DNA from: JANNNF01 sp963772935
Lineage (GTDB): Bacteria; Pseudomonadota; Alphaproteobacteria; Rhodobacterales; Rhodobacteraceae
Assembly: GCA_963772935.1 (NCBI GenBank)
Contig: CAVYZK010000004.1
Span: 62,001 to 126,000, forward strand
Direction of reading: 5' to 3'
DNA length: 64,000 nt
Every line of letters starts with the position of its first letter. Within the stretch, counting starts at the first letter, position 1. The position numbers and the translations under genes were made by a program. Below the pieces are notes generated by a model that made no database searches, was not told the DNA's origin, and saw nothing but the letters and a program-made list of their open reading frames with translations. Of this stretch, positions 45,515 to 53,878 are shown piece by piece.

Positions 45515-45570
45515 CAGTGCAGGCTAACACAAAGATCAGTGCAGTCAATACTGTGGTATGATAATTAAAG
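45515..45570 (-). promoter_or_regulatory. Candidate promoter region of the araFGH-dgoD operon
   Basis: On the minus strand TTGACT (45543-45548) followed by a 16-base spacer and TAGCCT forms a plausible promoter for araF. Two direct copies of CAGTGCAG (45515-45522 and 45537-45544) lie 22 bp apart, about two helical turns, and TGGTATGATAATTA (45553-45566) resembles half-sites bound by FadR-type GntR sugar-acid regulators. The assignments are by eye. Confidence 0.4.
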
Positions 45571-45584
45571 TGTCTGGCCAGACA
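45571..45584. promoter_or_regulatory. Perfect 14-bp palindrome, candidate GntR operator
   Basis: TGTCTGGCCAGACA is its own exact reverse complement and lies in the divergent gap between araF and the GntR gene, 57 bp before the GntR start. A dimeric repressor binding here could control both directions. Confidence 0.5.
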
Positions 45585-45641
45585 TCAAGAATCGTGGTCT
45601 GTTCAGGATCAAGACGCAGATCCCGACCGGTGCCTGCCGCG

Positions 45642-46379
45642 ATGAATGGAATGCCAATGCAATCGACCAGCCAAAAGCGCCCAAGGGTGCGCACCGACAT
45701 TCAGGCCGATCTTGCGCGGATGATCGCCGCAGGTGACGTGTTGCCGGGGCAGAAACTGCCGTCAGAGGCCGAGTTGTCGCTGCAATTCGGCGTGTCGCGC
45801 ACAGTGGTCCGCGAGGCGATCAAGGGGCTGGAGGCCAAGCACCTGATCCGGTCCCGCGCGCGGGTGGGGACGGTTGTGTTACCGCGCGAAGAATGGGCCT
45901 TGCTGGATGCCGAGGTGCTGGGCTGGATTGCCGATTATCTGGACGTGGCACAATTCGCCGATTCCGTGCTGGAGGCCCGGCACGCCATTGAACCTGCCGC
46001 AGCCGAACTCGCCTGCGCGCGGGCGAGCCTGGCTGATCTGGCACAGATCGAGACGGCGCTGGATCAGATGCAGCGCGCGGGCGGCGATCCCGAGGCCTTT
46101 ACACGCGCCGATCTGGCCTTTCACGTGGCGCTGCTGCGCGCGAGCCACAACCCGGTGTTCATGCAGTTCATCCACTCGATCAGCGCCGGGCTGAACCTGA
46201 TGCTGCTGGCCTCGAACAAGTCGGTGGACGATTACACCCGCACCGTCGCATCGCACCGCGCGCTGCTGGACGCGCTTGTGTCGCGCGATCCCGTGGCCTC
46301 GCGGCAGGCCAGCATGAACATCCTGCGCCGTGCCGAGGCCGATCTGCATGCGCACCGTATGGATGGCAAAAGCACGTAG
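45642..46379 (+). CDS. GntR-family regulator, FadR subfamily, DgoR-like
   Basis: A 245-residue regulator. The N-terminal winged helix is intact (LPGQKLPSEAELSLQFGVSRTVVREAIKGLEAKHLI) and is followed by an all-helical FCD effector domain with metal-ligand candidates in RADLAFHVALLRASHNPVF and VASHRALLDAL. The linker PREEWALLDAEVLGWI and the FCD order resemble E. coli DgoR, which senses D-galactonate. It is divergent from the araFGH-epimerase-dgoD operon and is its likely repressor, relieved by galactonate (inference). The start could be ATG 45642, 45651 or 45657. Confidence 0.88.
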   Translation: MNGMPMQSTSQKRPRVRTDIQADLARMIAAGDVLPGQKLPSEAELSLQFGVSRTVVREAIKGLEAKHLIRSRARVGTVVLPREEWALLDAEVLGWIADYLDVAQFADSVLEARHAIEPAAAELACARASLADLAQIETALDQMQRAGGDPEAFTRADLAFHVALLRASHNPVFMQFIHSISAGLNLMLLASNKSVDDYTRTVASHRALLDALVSRDPVASRQASMNILRRAEADLHAHRMDGKST

Positions 46380-46555
46380 GGCGTCGATCAATTGGGGGTG
46401 TCGGGACATGCCGCCGCGTAGTGGGAACGCGGCTGTTTACGGCGGTCTCGCTGATTTGCCGCGCACAAACCTCGCCCCTACGTGGTACGCAAATCATCTG
46501 CGCGGTCCGGAAAAGCAAGCGGTCTGGCAGACGTCAGACTGAGGGGAGAGGAAAA

Positions 46556-46654
46556 GGTGAGAGGCTGGACAACGACCCAAGCGGGGCTCGTTTCGGCTGC
46601 TTCCTTCCGGACCTGACCGGGTTGGCGAGGCGCTCGCCCGCGCCAACCTCTCGC
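46556..46654 (-). ncRNA. ffs: Signal recognition particle 4.5S RNA
   Basis: On the minus strand the conserved apical loop GGTCCGGAAGGAAGCAGCC is exact (complement at 46593-46613). The ends GAGAGGTTGG and CCAGCCTCTC pair to close the single long hairpin of the bacterial small SRP RNA, about 99 nt. CCTTTTCCTC after the closing stem acts as terminator. The RNA binds Ffh and targets membrane proteins to FtsY. A strong promoter lies directly upstream. Confidence 0.95.
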
Positions 46655-46659
46655 GGTGT

Positions 46660-46688
46660 CATATAGGGGGGCTGCGGGTGATTGGCAA
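46660..46688 (-). promoter_or_regulatory. Sigma-70 promoter of the 4.5S RNA gene
   Basis: On the minus strand TTGCCA (46683-46688), a 17-base spacer and TATATG (46660-46665) place the start of transcription at about 46652-46654, just where the RNA's closing stem begins. Spacing and position are close to ideal. Confidence 0.85.
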
Positions 46689-46789
46689 GCGGGATGGGCA
46701 ATTTGGCCGACCCTCCACTGCCGTCTGCGAAACAAGTGGTTTGTGAACCGGTGCGGGACTAGGCTTTCACCATAACCGGGGAGGGTTTC

Positions 46790-48163
46790 ATGCAGCGACT
46801 GATCCGTATCGACTGGCCCGATCATGGCACGCCGGACTTGCCGCCTGCGTTTTCGCTGCCCGAGGCCGAGGCGCGGTTGCGCGCGGTGCGGGCTGCGGCA
46901 GACGCGCGCGGCTATGCGGCGGTGGTGATCTATGGCGACCGCGAACATGCGGCCAACCTGCATTGGCTGACCGGGTTCGACCCGCGCTTTGAGGAGGCGG
47001 TGCTGGTGGTCACCCCCGGCGATGCGCTGCTGATCGCGGGGAATGAATGCCTGCCCTACACCCAAATCGCGCCGCTGGTTCAGGCCGGGATCATCCGTGT
47101 CGCCCATTGCGCCAGCCTGTCGCTGCCGTCGCAACCCCGTGGCACCCGGCGGCTGGTCGATCTGCTGGCCGATATGCTGGCGTCAGATGATGTGGTGGGG
47201 GCGGTCGGCTGGAAGTGGTTCGGTGCGGATGAGGTGGACGACCCGGCCACGGCGCTGGATATCCCCGCCTTTCTGGCCGACCCTTTGCGCAAGCTCTCGG
47301 CCCGCGTCGAGAACGCCACCGACCTGATGATGCACCCCAGCCACGGCTTGCGCGCAAGGGTGGACGCGCCCGAGATTGCCCGGCTGGAATTCGCCAACCA
47401 CATGGCGGCGGCGGCGTTGAAGCGCATGGTCTTTGCCTTCCGTGAAGGGATGACCGACTTTGCCGCGTTCGAGGCGGCACGGGTGGGCGGCCTGCCGCTG
47501 GGCTGCCATCCGACCTTTGCCGTGGGCGCGCGCGCCGATCAGGGGTTGTCGGGGCCGACCGGACAGCATCTGACGCTTGGGTCGCAGATCAGCTTCAACA
47601 TCTGCCATTGGGGGGCCAACATCTGCCGGGCGGGATGGGTCGCGCGCGGGGCGGGCGATCTGCCAATGGCGGCGCAGGATTATCTGGAAAGTTTCGTCGA
47701 ACCCTATGTGGCTGCGATGTCTGAATGGTGTTCGATGATGCGCCCCGGCGTGTCGGGCGGCTATGTCTGGCGGCATATGCAGGCGGCTCTGCCGTTTGAT
47801 ACCTTTGGCATAACGCTGAACCCCGGCCATCTGATCGGGCTGGATGAATGGATGTCTTCGCCGATTTATGAAGGGTCTGCCGAACCATTGGCCAGCGGCA
47901 TGGCGATGCAGATGGATGTGATCCCCGGCCACGCCGTCTATGGCTCCACCCGGATGGAGGATGGCTATGTCATCGCGGATGAAGCCTTGCGTGCAGACCT
48001 CGCGGCGCGCTTTCCCAATGTCGCCCGCCGTTGTGCGGCAAGGGCCGGTTTCATGCGCGATGTGATCGGGATGGATGTGCCCGATTGCCTGCTGCCCCTT
48101 GCCGATACCTGCGGCATCATCGCGCCCTATCTGCTGAACCCGGCGCAGGTGGTGGTTGTGTAG
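46790..48163 (+). CDS. M24 (aminopeptidase P/creatinase) family protein, metal site degenerate
   Basis: A 457-residue protein with a creatinase-type N-terminal domain and a pita-bread C-terminal domain. True M24 peptidases carry two Asp, one His and two Glu as metal ligands. Here the first Asp region reads SQISFNICHWGANICRAGWV, where Asn and Ile/Cys replace the usual aspartates. His is kept in LNPGHLIGLDEW, and the last ligands are altered (MAMQMDVIPGHAVYGSTRMEDGY). It may therefore be a metal-free hydrolase like creatinase, or a non-catalytic protein. The frame is intact; a hairpin terminator overlaps the stop. Confidence 0.82.
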   Translation: MQRLIRIDWPDHGTPDLPPAFSLPEAEARLRAVRAAADARGYAAVVIYGDREHAANLHWLTGFDPRFEEAVLVVTPGDALLIAGNECLPYTQIAPLVQAGIIRVAHCASLSLPSQPRGTRRLVDLLADMLASDDVVGAVGWKWFGADEVDDPATALDIPAFLADPLRKLSARVENATDLMMHPSHGLRARVDAPEIARLEFANHMAAAALKRMVFAFREGMTDFAAFEAARVGGLPLGCHPTFAVGARADQGLSGPTGQHLTLGSQISFNICHWGANICRAGWVARGAGDLPMAAQDYLESFVEPYVAAMSEWCSMMRPGVSGGYVWRHMQAALPFDTFGITLNPGHLIGLDEWMSSPIYEGSAEPLASGMAMQMDVIPGHAVYGSTRMEDGYVIADEALRADLAARFPNVARRCAARAGFMRDVIGMDVPDCLLPLADTCGIIAPYLLNPAQVVVV

Positions 48164-48183
48164 GATGGGCAATCTGCCCATCC
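48163..48183 (+). terminator. Intrinsic terminator
   Basis: GGATGGGCA and TGCCCATCC form a 9-bp perfect stem around ATC, followed by TTCC. It begins at the last base of the M24 stop codon. Confidence 0.7.
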
Positions 48184-48300
48184 TTCCCCCAAGATATTGT
48201 GGATAAGCCGGGCCTGCATGCCACATGATGCCCCCGCACGGTTGACTCTGCCCCCGTTGCCCCAGACGATAGACGGTCAACGCGACTCATAGGTTTCTTC

Positions 48301-51300
48301 GTGCGTTTCACCCGGCTGCGGCTCAACGGCTTCAAGAGTTTTGTGGACCCCACGGATCTGGTGATCCATGAGGGTCTGACAGGCGTGGTCGGGCCCAATG
48401 GCTGCGGCAAGTCGAACCTGCTGGAGGCGCTGCGGTGGGTGATGGGCGAAAACCGCCCCACGGCAATGCGCGGCGGCGGGATGGAGGATGTGATCTTTGC
48501 CGGGGCCGCCACCCGGGGTGCCCGTCACTTCGCCGAAGTGGCGCTGGTGATCGACAATCAGGATCGGCTGGCCCCGTCAGGCTTCAACGACGCCGATAGC
48601 ATAGAGATTGTCCGCCGTATCACCCGTGACGCGGGGTCCGCCTACCGCGCCAACACGCGGGACGTGCGGGCGCGGGATGTGCAGATGCTGTTTGCCGATG
48701 CCTCCACCGGCAGCCATTCCCCCGCCTTGGTCCGGCAGGGGCAGATTGCGGAACTGATCAACGCCAAGCCCAAATCGCGGCGCAGGATTTTGGAGGAAGC
48801 GGCCGGAATATCGGGCCTCTATCAACGCCGCCACGAGGCGGAGTTGAAGCTGCAAGGCACGGAAGCGAACCTTTTGCGCGTAGATGATGTGCTGGAGGCG
48901 ATGGCGCAGCAGTTGTCAGTCCTGACCCGCCAGTCGCGCCAGGCCGCGCGCTATCGCGAGATCGGCGAGGAATTGCGTCGGGCCGAAGGGATGCTGTTGT
49001 ACCGTCGCTGGCGCGAGGCCGACATCGCACGGGCCGAGGCGGATGGTCTGTGGCGGGCGCGGCTTGTGGCGGCGTCGGTGGCGGAATCCGGTGCGCGGGC
49101 CGCCAGCAAGGCGCGTGAGGCCGCCGAGGATGCCCTGCCCGCGAAACGCGAGGAAGAAGCCATTGCCGGGGCCATCGTGCAGCGCCTGTCGGTGCAGCGC
49201 GACGCCTTGGGCGACCAAGAGGCCCGCGCGCGCCAGATGATCGACACCCTGCGCGGCCGCATCGACCAGCTTGGCCGCGACATGGACCGCGAGGCTGGCC
49301 TGAACCGCGATGCGGGCGAGACGATCACGCGGTTGGAGTGGGAAGTGGAGCAGGTTACCCGCGCCCATGACGGCCATGAGGATCGCATGGCCGAGGCTGC
49401 GGATGCCGCGCGCGAGGCCGGGGCCGTGCTGACCGGGCATGAGGCGGTGCTGTCGGACGCGACCGAAGATGCCGCCCGTCTGGCCGCCAAACACCAGTCG
49501 GCGCAGCGGATGCTGGGCGACGTGCGCGCCACGCTTGACAAGGCCGAGGCCGAGGCGGGCCGCGCGCGGATGGCCGTTGAAGGGGCCGATGCGGCGCTGA
49601 TCGCGGCGTCCGAGGCCTATGAGGCCGCCGAGGAAGCGCAAGAGGCTGCTGCCGAACTGGCCGAGGCGACCGAAGAGGCCTTGGCCTTGGCCGAGGAGGC
49701 CCGCGCCGACACGCAGACCCGCGAGGCCGAAGCGCGGGGTGTACGGTCCGAGGCGGAAGGCGAGGCATCTGCCCTGCGCGCCGAGGTGGCGGCTTTGGCC
49801 CGGCTGGTGGACCGCGAGGCGCAGGCGGGGTCGCAACTGCTGGACCGTCTGGTGGTGGAACCGGGATATGAAAAAGCGCTGGGCGCGGCCATGGCCGACG
49901 ACCTGCGCGCGCCGGAGGTGGCAGCAGAGGCCCGCTCCGGCTGGATGCGGCTGGCGGATTATGACGATCCCCAGCCGCTTCCCCAAGGGGTGCAGGCCTT
50001 GGCCGCCTTCGTGCAGGCACCGGGCGTGTTGGCGCGGCGGTTGGGGCAGATCGGGCTGGTGGCGCGGGCCGATGGGTTTGGGTTGCAGGCGGCGTTGCTG
50101 CCGGGGCAACGGCTGGTTAGTCGCGAGGGTGATCTGTGGCGGTGGGATGGCTTCCGCGCCGGGGCCGAGGATGCCCCGTCAGCCGCCGCCCTGCGCTTGC
50201 AGCAGTTGAACCGCCTTGTGCAGATCAAGCGCGATCTGGAGGACGTGGCCGCCCGTGCCGATGGCGCAAGGCTGGCGCATGAGGCCTTGCAGGCGCGGCT
50301 GGCCGATCTGGCCCGCGCCGACCAGATGGCCCGCGACGCCCGCCGCGCCGCCGACGCCCGCGTGACCGAGGCCAACCGCGCAGGTGCGCGGGCCGAGGCG
50401 GACCGCTCCATCGCCGCAGGTCGGCTGGAGGCCGCGCGTCTGGCGGTGTCGCGCTATGCCGATGAGGCCGGGGCCGCACGTCTGGCCTTGGCCGGGGCCG
50501 AGGCGGCGGTGGGCGATTTGCCCGATGTGACCACCGCGCGCGGGCTGGTGGAGACCGCCCGGCAAACGGTTGAGGCCGCGCGGATGGCGATGATGTCGCG
50601 CCGGTCTTTGGCCGATGAATTGCGCCGCGAGGGCGAGGCGCGGGTGCGGCGGCGGCAAGAGGCGGTCAAGGAATTGTCGGGCTGGCGGCATCGGCTGGAG
50701 ACCGCGGAAAAGCGCAGCGCCGAACTGGCCGCCCGCCGTGCCGAGACGGAAGAGGAGCTTGAGGAAGCCTCTGCCGCGCCAGAGGAAATCGCCATCAAGC
50801 GCGAGGAATTGTCCGACGCGATGGAGGCCGCCGAGGCCCGCCGCCGTGTGGCCGCCGAGGCCTTGGTCGCGTCCGAAACCGCCCTGCGCGATGCCCAAAC
50901 CGCCGAGCGTGACGCCGAGCGTGGCGCAGGCGAGGCCCGCGAGGCCCGCGCCCGTGCCGAGGCCCGGCTGGAGGCCGCGCGCGAAACGCTGGTGCTGGCG
51001 GTGGAACGCATTCGCGAGGCGGCGGATATGGGGCCAGAGGATCTGCTGCTGTCGCTGAAGGTCGATGCCGACCGGATGCCGGATGCCGAGACGCTGGACG
51101 CCGACGTCAGCCGCCTGAAACGCCAACGCGAGGCTTTGGGCGCGGTCAACCTGCGGGCCGAGGAAGATGCGCTGACGGTGAAGGCGGAATATGATGCCTT
51201 GGCCAAGGAAAAGGGCGATCTGGAGGAAGCGGTCAAGAAGCTGCGCGCCGGAATCGCGGGCCTGAACCGCGAAGGGCGGGAACGCCTGCTGACAGCGTTT

Positions 51301-51756
51301 GAGCAGGTGAATGCCAACTTCGGCACCCTGTTCACCCATCTGTTCGGCGGTGGCGAAGCGCGGCTGGTGCTGGTGGAATCCGACGATCCGCTGGACGCCG
51401 GGCTGGAAATCATGTGTCAACCGCCGGGCAAAAAACTGAGCGTTCTCAGCCTGTTGTCAGGCGGCGAGCAGACCCTGACTGCCATGGCGCTGATCTTCGC
51501 GGTGTTCCTTGCCAACCCCGCGCCGATCTGTGTGCTGGATGAGGTAGACGCGCCGCTTGACGATGCCAACGTGACCCGGTTCTGCGATCTGCTGGATGAG
51601 ATGACCCGACGGACGGAGACCCGGTTTCTGATCATCACACACCATGCCGTGACGATGGCGCGGATGGACCGGCTGTTCGGGGTGACGATGGCTGAACAGG
51701 GGGTCAGCCAGCTGGTGTCGGTCGATCTGAAAAAGGCCGAGGCGCTGGTGGCATGA
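48301..51756 (+). CDS. smc: Chromosome segregation protein SMC
   Basis: An 1151-residue ATPase that organises and helps segregate the chromosome as a dimer. The N-terminal head has FKSFVDPTDLVIHEGLTGVVGPNGCGKSN (Walker A, Lys37). Two long Ala/Glu/Arg-rich coiled coils (about 165-480 and 660-1000) flank a hinge near 500-620 (LDRLVVEPGYEKALGAAMADDL ...). The C-terminal head has LSLLSGGEQTLTAMALIFA (signature) and PICVLDEVDAPLDDANVTRF (Walker B). The start is GTG at 48301; no ATG fits. The frame is intact over 3.4 kb. The last four bases overlap the next gene. Confidence 0.97.
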   Translation: MRFTRLRLNGFKSFVDPTDLVIHEGLTGVVGPNGCGKSNLLEALRWVMGENRPTAMRGGGMEDVIFAGAATRGARHFAEVALVIDNQDRLAPSGFNDADSIEIVRRITRDAGSAYRANTRDVRARDVQMLFADASTGSHSPALVRQGQIAELINAKPKSRRRILEEAAGISGLYQRRHEAELKLQGTEANLLRVDDVLEAMAQQLSVLTRQSRQAARYREIGEELRRAEGMLLYRRWREADIARAEADGLWRARLVAASVAESGARAASKAREAAEDALPAKREEEAIAGAIVQRLSVQRDALGDQEARARQMIDTLRGRIDQLGRDMDREAGLNRDAGETITRLEWEVEQVTRAHDGHEDRMAEAADAAREAGAVLTGHEAVLSDATEDAARLAAKHQSAQRMLGDVRATLDKAEAEAGRARMAVEGADAALIAASEAYEAAEEAQEAAAELAEATEEALALAEEARADTQTREAEARGVRSEAEGEASALRAEVAALARLVDREAQAGSQLLDRLVVEPGYEKALGAAMADDLRAPEVAAEARSGWMRLADYDDPQPLPQGVQALAAFVQAPGVLARRLGQIGLVARADGFGLQAALLPGQRLVSREGDLWRWDGFRAGAEDAPSAAALRLQQLNRLVQIKRDLEDVAARADGARLAHEALQARLADLARADQMARDARRAADARVTEANRAGARAEADRSIAAGRLEAARLAVSRYADEAGAARLALAGAEAAVGDLPDVTTARGLVETARQTVEAARMAMMSRRSLADELRREGEARVRRRQEAVKELSGWRHRLETAEKRSAELAARRAETEEELEEASAAPEEIAIKREELSDAMEAAEARRRVAAEALVASETALRDAQTAERDAERGAGEAREARARAEARLEAARETLVLAVERIREAADMGPEDLLLSLKVDADRMPDAETLDADVSRLKRQREALGAVNLRAEEDALTVKAEYDALAKEKGDLEEAVKKLRAGIAGLNREGRERLLTAFEQVNANFGTLFTHLFGGGEARLVLVESDDPLDAGLEIMCQPPGKKLSVLSLLSGGEQTLTAMALIFAVFLANPAPICVLDEVDAPLDDANVTRFCDLLDEMTRRTETRFLIITHHAVTMARMDRLFGVTMAEQGVSQLVSVDLKKAEALVA

Positions 51757-52094
51757 TCGCGGCGCTGCTGGCGGCAGGCTTTGCCGGGGTCGAGGATGTG
51801 GGTGGCGTGATCCATGCGCGGCTGACGGCGGCGTCAGGCGAGTTTACCGTGACGCCTACGGTGGATGGCTGGCAGGCGGCACTGTGCTGGCCGGTGCGGG
51901 CGAGTGTCGCCCAGATGGCGGGTTGGACCGCCCGCCACCCCCGCGCGCCGATGGATATCTGGCAGGGCGAAACCCGGATCGTGATGCAGGTGACCCCGCA
52001 GGATTTGCCGCTTTGGGCGACGATTGCCGAGGAAATGGTGGCGCAATGCGTACGCTGGCGGCGGTTGCAACGCGCCCCCGGCGAGGGCAACTGA
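51753..52094 (+). CDS. Hypothetical protein coupled to smc
   Basis: A 113-residue protein whose ATG overlaps the smc stop (ATGA). It is Trp- and Ala-rich (GWQAALCWPVRASVAQMAGWTARHPRAPMDIWQGETRIVMQVTPQDLPLW), with no signal peptide or membrane helix. I do not recognise the family. The tight coupling suggests it is made with SMC, but nothing in the sequence shows a shared function. Confidence 0.7.
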   Translation: MIAALLAAGFAGVEDVGGVIHARLTAASGEFTVTPTVDGWQAALCWPVRASVAQMAGWTARHPRAPMDIWQGETRIVMQVTPQDLPLWATIAEEMVAQCVRWRRLQRAPGEGN

Positions 52095-52164
52095 CCACGC
52101 TAACGGAAGGTTAACCATCGCCCGCTACCCGTGTGGATGCCGCAACCCTTTGCGGTGACAGGGG

Positions 52165-52263
52165 GTGATTGAACTGAAGGACGAGTCTTATCGTAAGTGG
52201 ATGGTGGCCATAGCAGCAGCAACGCTGATCGTAACCATCATCCGCCTTTGGAAAGGGGCGTAA
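52165..52263 (+). CDS. Possible 32-residue single-span membrane protein
   Basis: GTG-initiated frame: a charged start (IELKDESYRK), one hydrophobic helix (WMVAIAAATLIVTIIRLW) and a basic end (KGA). This is the classic shape of a bacterial small membrane protein, and a strong terminator follows 16 bp after the stop. The ribosome site is poor (GGGGG abuts the GTG), so initiation is uncertain; an internal ATG would leave only 20 residues. Confidence 0.4.
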   Translation: MIELKDESYRKWMVAIAAATLIVTIIRLWKGA

Positions 52264-52279
52264 GCCCTGAAACGAAGGA

Positions 52280-52309
52280 GACCGGGCGGGGGTGCCACCC
52301 CGCCCGGTC
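52280..52309 (+). terminator. Strong intrinsic terminator
   Basis: A 12-bp perfect GC-rich stem (GACCGGGCGGGG with CCCCGCCCGGTC) around GTGCCA, followed by ATTTGTTG. It ends the smc-side transcript and faces the convergent MOSC gene. Confidence 0.85.
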
Positions 52310-52401
52310 ATTTGTTGAGTGATCAACTGAAAGAAGTCTATCGTATGCCCAAGATGATGCCCATTCCTTACCAAAAAGTAAAGCATCGTCCCATTTGATG
52401 G

Positions 52402-52962
52402 TTAATCGCCCCGGCGCAGCACCTGAATACGGTCGGCCAGCCCCACTTCGCCGTCTTCCTCGACCGAACACAAAATCCCGCGCAGCCGCAGGGTGGGGTG
52501 GCCGGGGGCCACGACCCACGCCTTCGCATCGGCCCCATAGCGCACCTTCCACTTCACGCAGCCATCGTTGAACACGGACGAGACGCGCAAAACGGCGGTG
52601 CCAACCTGCAGCAGGCTGCCTTCGGGCAGATTGGCCTCGGACGTGTCCAGATCGGCCACGATGGGGTCGCCGGGGTGGGGTTGGGTGCGGTCACGCCAGA
52701 CCAGATCCAGCACGCGGGTGGGCAGGATTGAGACCTGAATCGCGGGGTCGGGGCGGCCATCGGGCAGGCGCAGCCACGGCGCGTCAAGCCAACGGTCGCC
52801 GGGAATGCCCTGATCGCGGGTCAGGGTCAGGCGGTCGGGAAAGCTGCGCTGGTTCACGGCGGGCCGGGTGCAGAAGCCGTGGATCGGCGCATCGGTCTTG
52901 GGGGCGGCCAGCACGTCTGGCAGGGCGGCGGCCAGTTCAGCAGTGGTGATGGGCGTGGGCAA
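52402..52962 (-). CDS. MOSC domain protein
   Basis: A 186-residue protein with a MOSC (molybdenum cofactor sulfurase C-terminal) domain: LTRDQGIPGDRWLDAPWLR, QVSILPTRVLDLV, ANLPEGSLLQVGTAVLRVSSVFNDGCVKWKVRYG (with the conserved Cys) and LRLRGILCSVEEDGEVGLADRIQVL. Such proteins bind or transfer the molybdenum cofactor or sulfur. I choose the TTG at 52962 because AGGAG lies seven bases upstream; longer GTG starts read back into cbiB. It lies 11 bp downstream of the cobalamin genes on the same strand. Confidence 0.8.
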   Translation of the reverse strand: MPTPITTAELAAALPDVLAAPKTDAPIHGFCTRPAVNQRSFPDRLTLTRDQGIPGDRWLDAPWLRLPDGRPDPAIQVSILPTRVLDLVWRDRTQPHPGDPIVADLDTSEANLPEGSLLQVGTAVLRVSSVFNDGCVKWKVRYGADAKAWVVAPGHPTLRLRGILCSVEEDGEVGLADRIQVLRRGD

Positions 52963-52973
52963 ATTCAGGCTCC

Positions 52974-53878
52974 TCAGATCACAAGTGACAGTACGACCAC
53001 GATCGCCAACACGGCCACCCAAGATCGCCAGAGGGCCGATACGGCGCTGTCCACCTCGGCCTCGTCAATGGTGCGCAGGCCTTCGGGGTAGACCCAAGGG
53101 AAATCCTGCCGCACCCCGTTATAGCTGCGCGGGCCGGACAGCGCCACATTCAGCACCATGGCCATCGCGGCCTCGGGCCAGCCGGCGTTCGGGCTGCGGT
53201 GCAGGGGGGCGTCGCGCAGGATGGGCTTGTAGTTGGGTTGAAATGCGACAGCGCGATCAGTGCGGCGGACAGGCGGGCGGGGATCAGGTTCAGCAGATCG
53301 TCGAACCGGGCGGCGGCCCAGCCGAACTGTTCATGGCGCGGGGTGCGGTGGCCGATCATGCTGTCGGCGGTGTTGGTGATCTTGTAGAGCAGCAACCCCG
53401 GCAGACCTGCCACCACATACCAGAAGATCGGGGCCACCACGCCGTCCGAGAAATTCTCGGCGGCACTTTCAATCGCGGCGCGGGCCACGCCCGGATGATC
53501 AAGCTGCGCCGTATCGCGCCCAACGATCATGCTGACCGCGCGGCGGCCTTCGTCCAGCGACACGCGCAGACCATCGGCCACGGCCTTGACATGGTCCACC
53601 AGACTGCGCTGCGCCAGCAGCACGGCGATGGTCAGACATTCGAGCAGGCCATAATCCGGGATGAGGTGGATCAGCAGCCCCAAGGCAACCGCCCCAAGCG
53701 CCAGTATCGCGATGGCCGCAATGCCCTTGGCCTTTTGCCAAGCGCCCATGTTCAGCCGTTGGTCCAGCCAATCCACCGCGCGGCCCATCAGCACGGCGGG
53801 ATGGGGGTATTTGTCCCAGATCTGTTTGGGCTCGCCCACCGCAGCGTCGATCAGCATGGCAAGGAGAAGCGGTATCAT
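52974..53878 (-). pseudogene. cobD: Adenosylcobinamide-phosphate synthase (CobD/CbiB), one frameshift
   Basis: Inner-membrane enzyme joining aminopropanol (or its phosphate) to adenosylcobyric acid in cobalamin synthesis, about 301 residues when repaired. The first frame has LLLAMLIDAAVGEPKQIWDKYPHPAVLMGR, ESAAENFSDGVVAPIFWYVVAGLPGLLLYKITNTADSMIGH and the second has GVRQDFPWVYPEG. Adding one C near 53240 (ATTTCAACCC) gives HFQPNYKPILRDAPLHRSPNAGWPEAAMAMV, the conserved CbiB region, and joins the two. Overlaps cobC by ATGA. The break is probably an error. In E. coli/Salmonella naming this is cbiB. Confidence 0.88.

Noticed and set aside
48916..51420. Long minus-strand open frames (about 400 codons each) inside smc
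   Set aside because: The smc frame is unmistakable over its full length and the antisense frames arise from its Ala/Glu/Arg coiled-coil codons.
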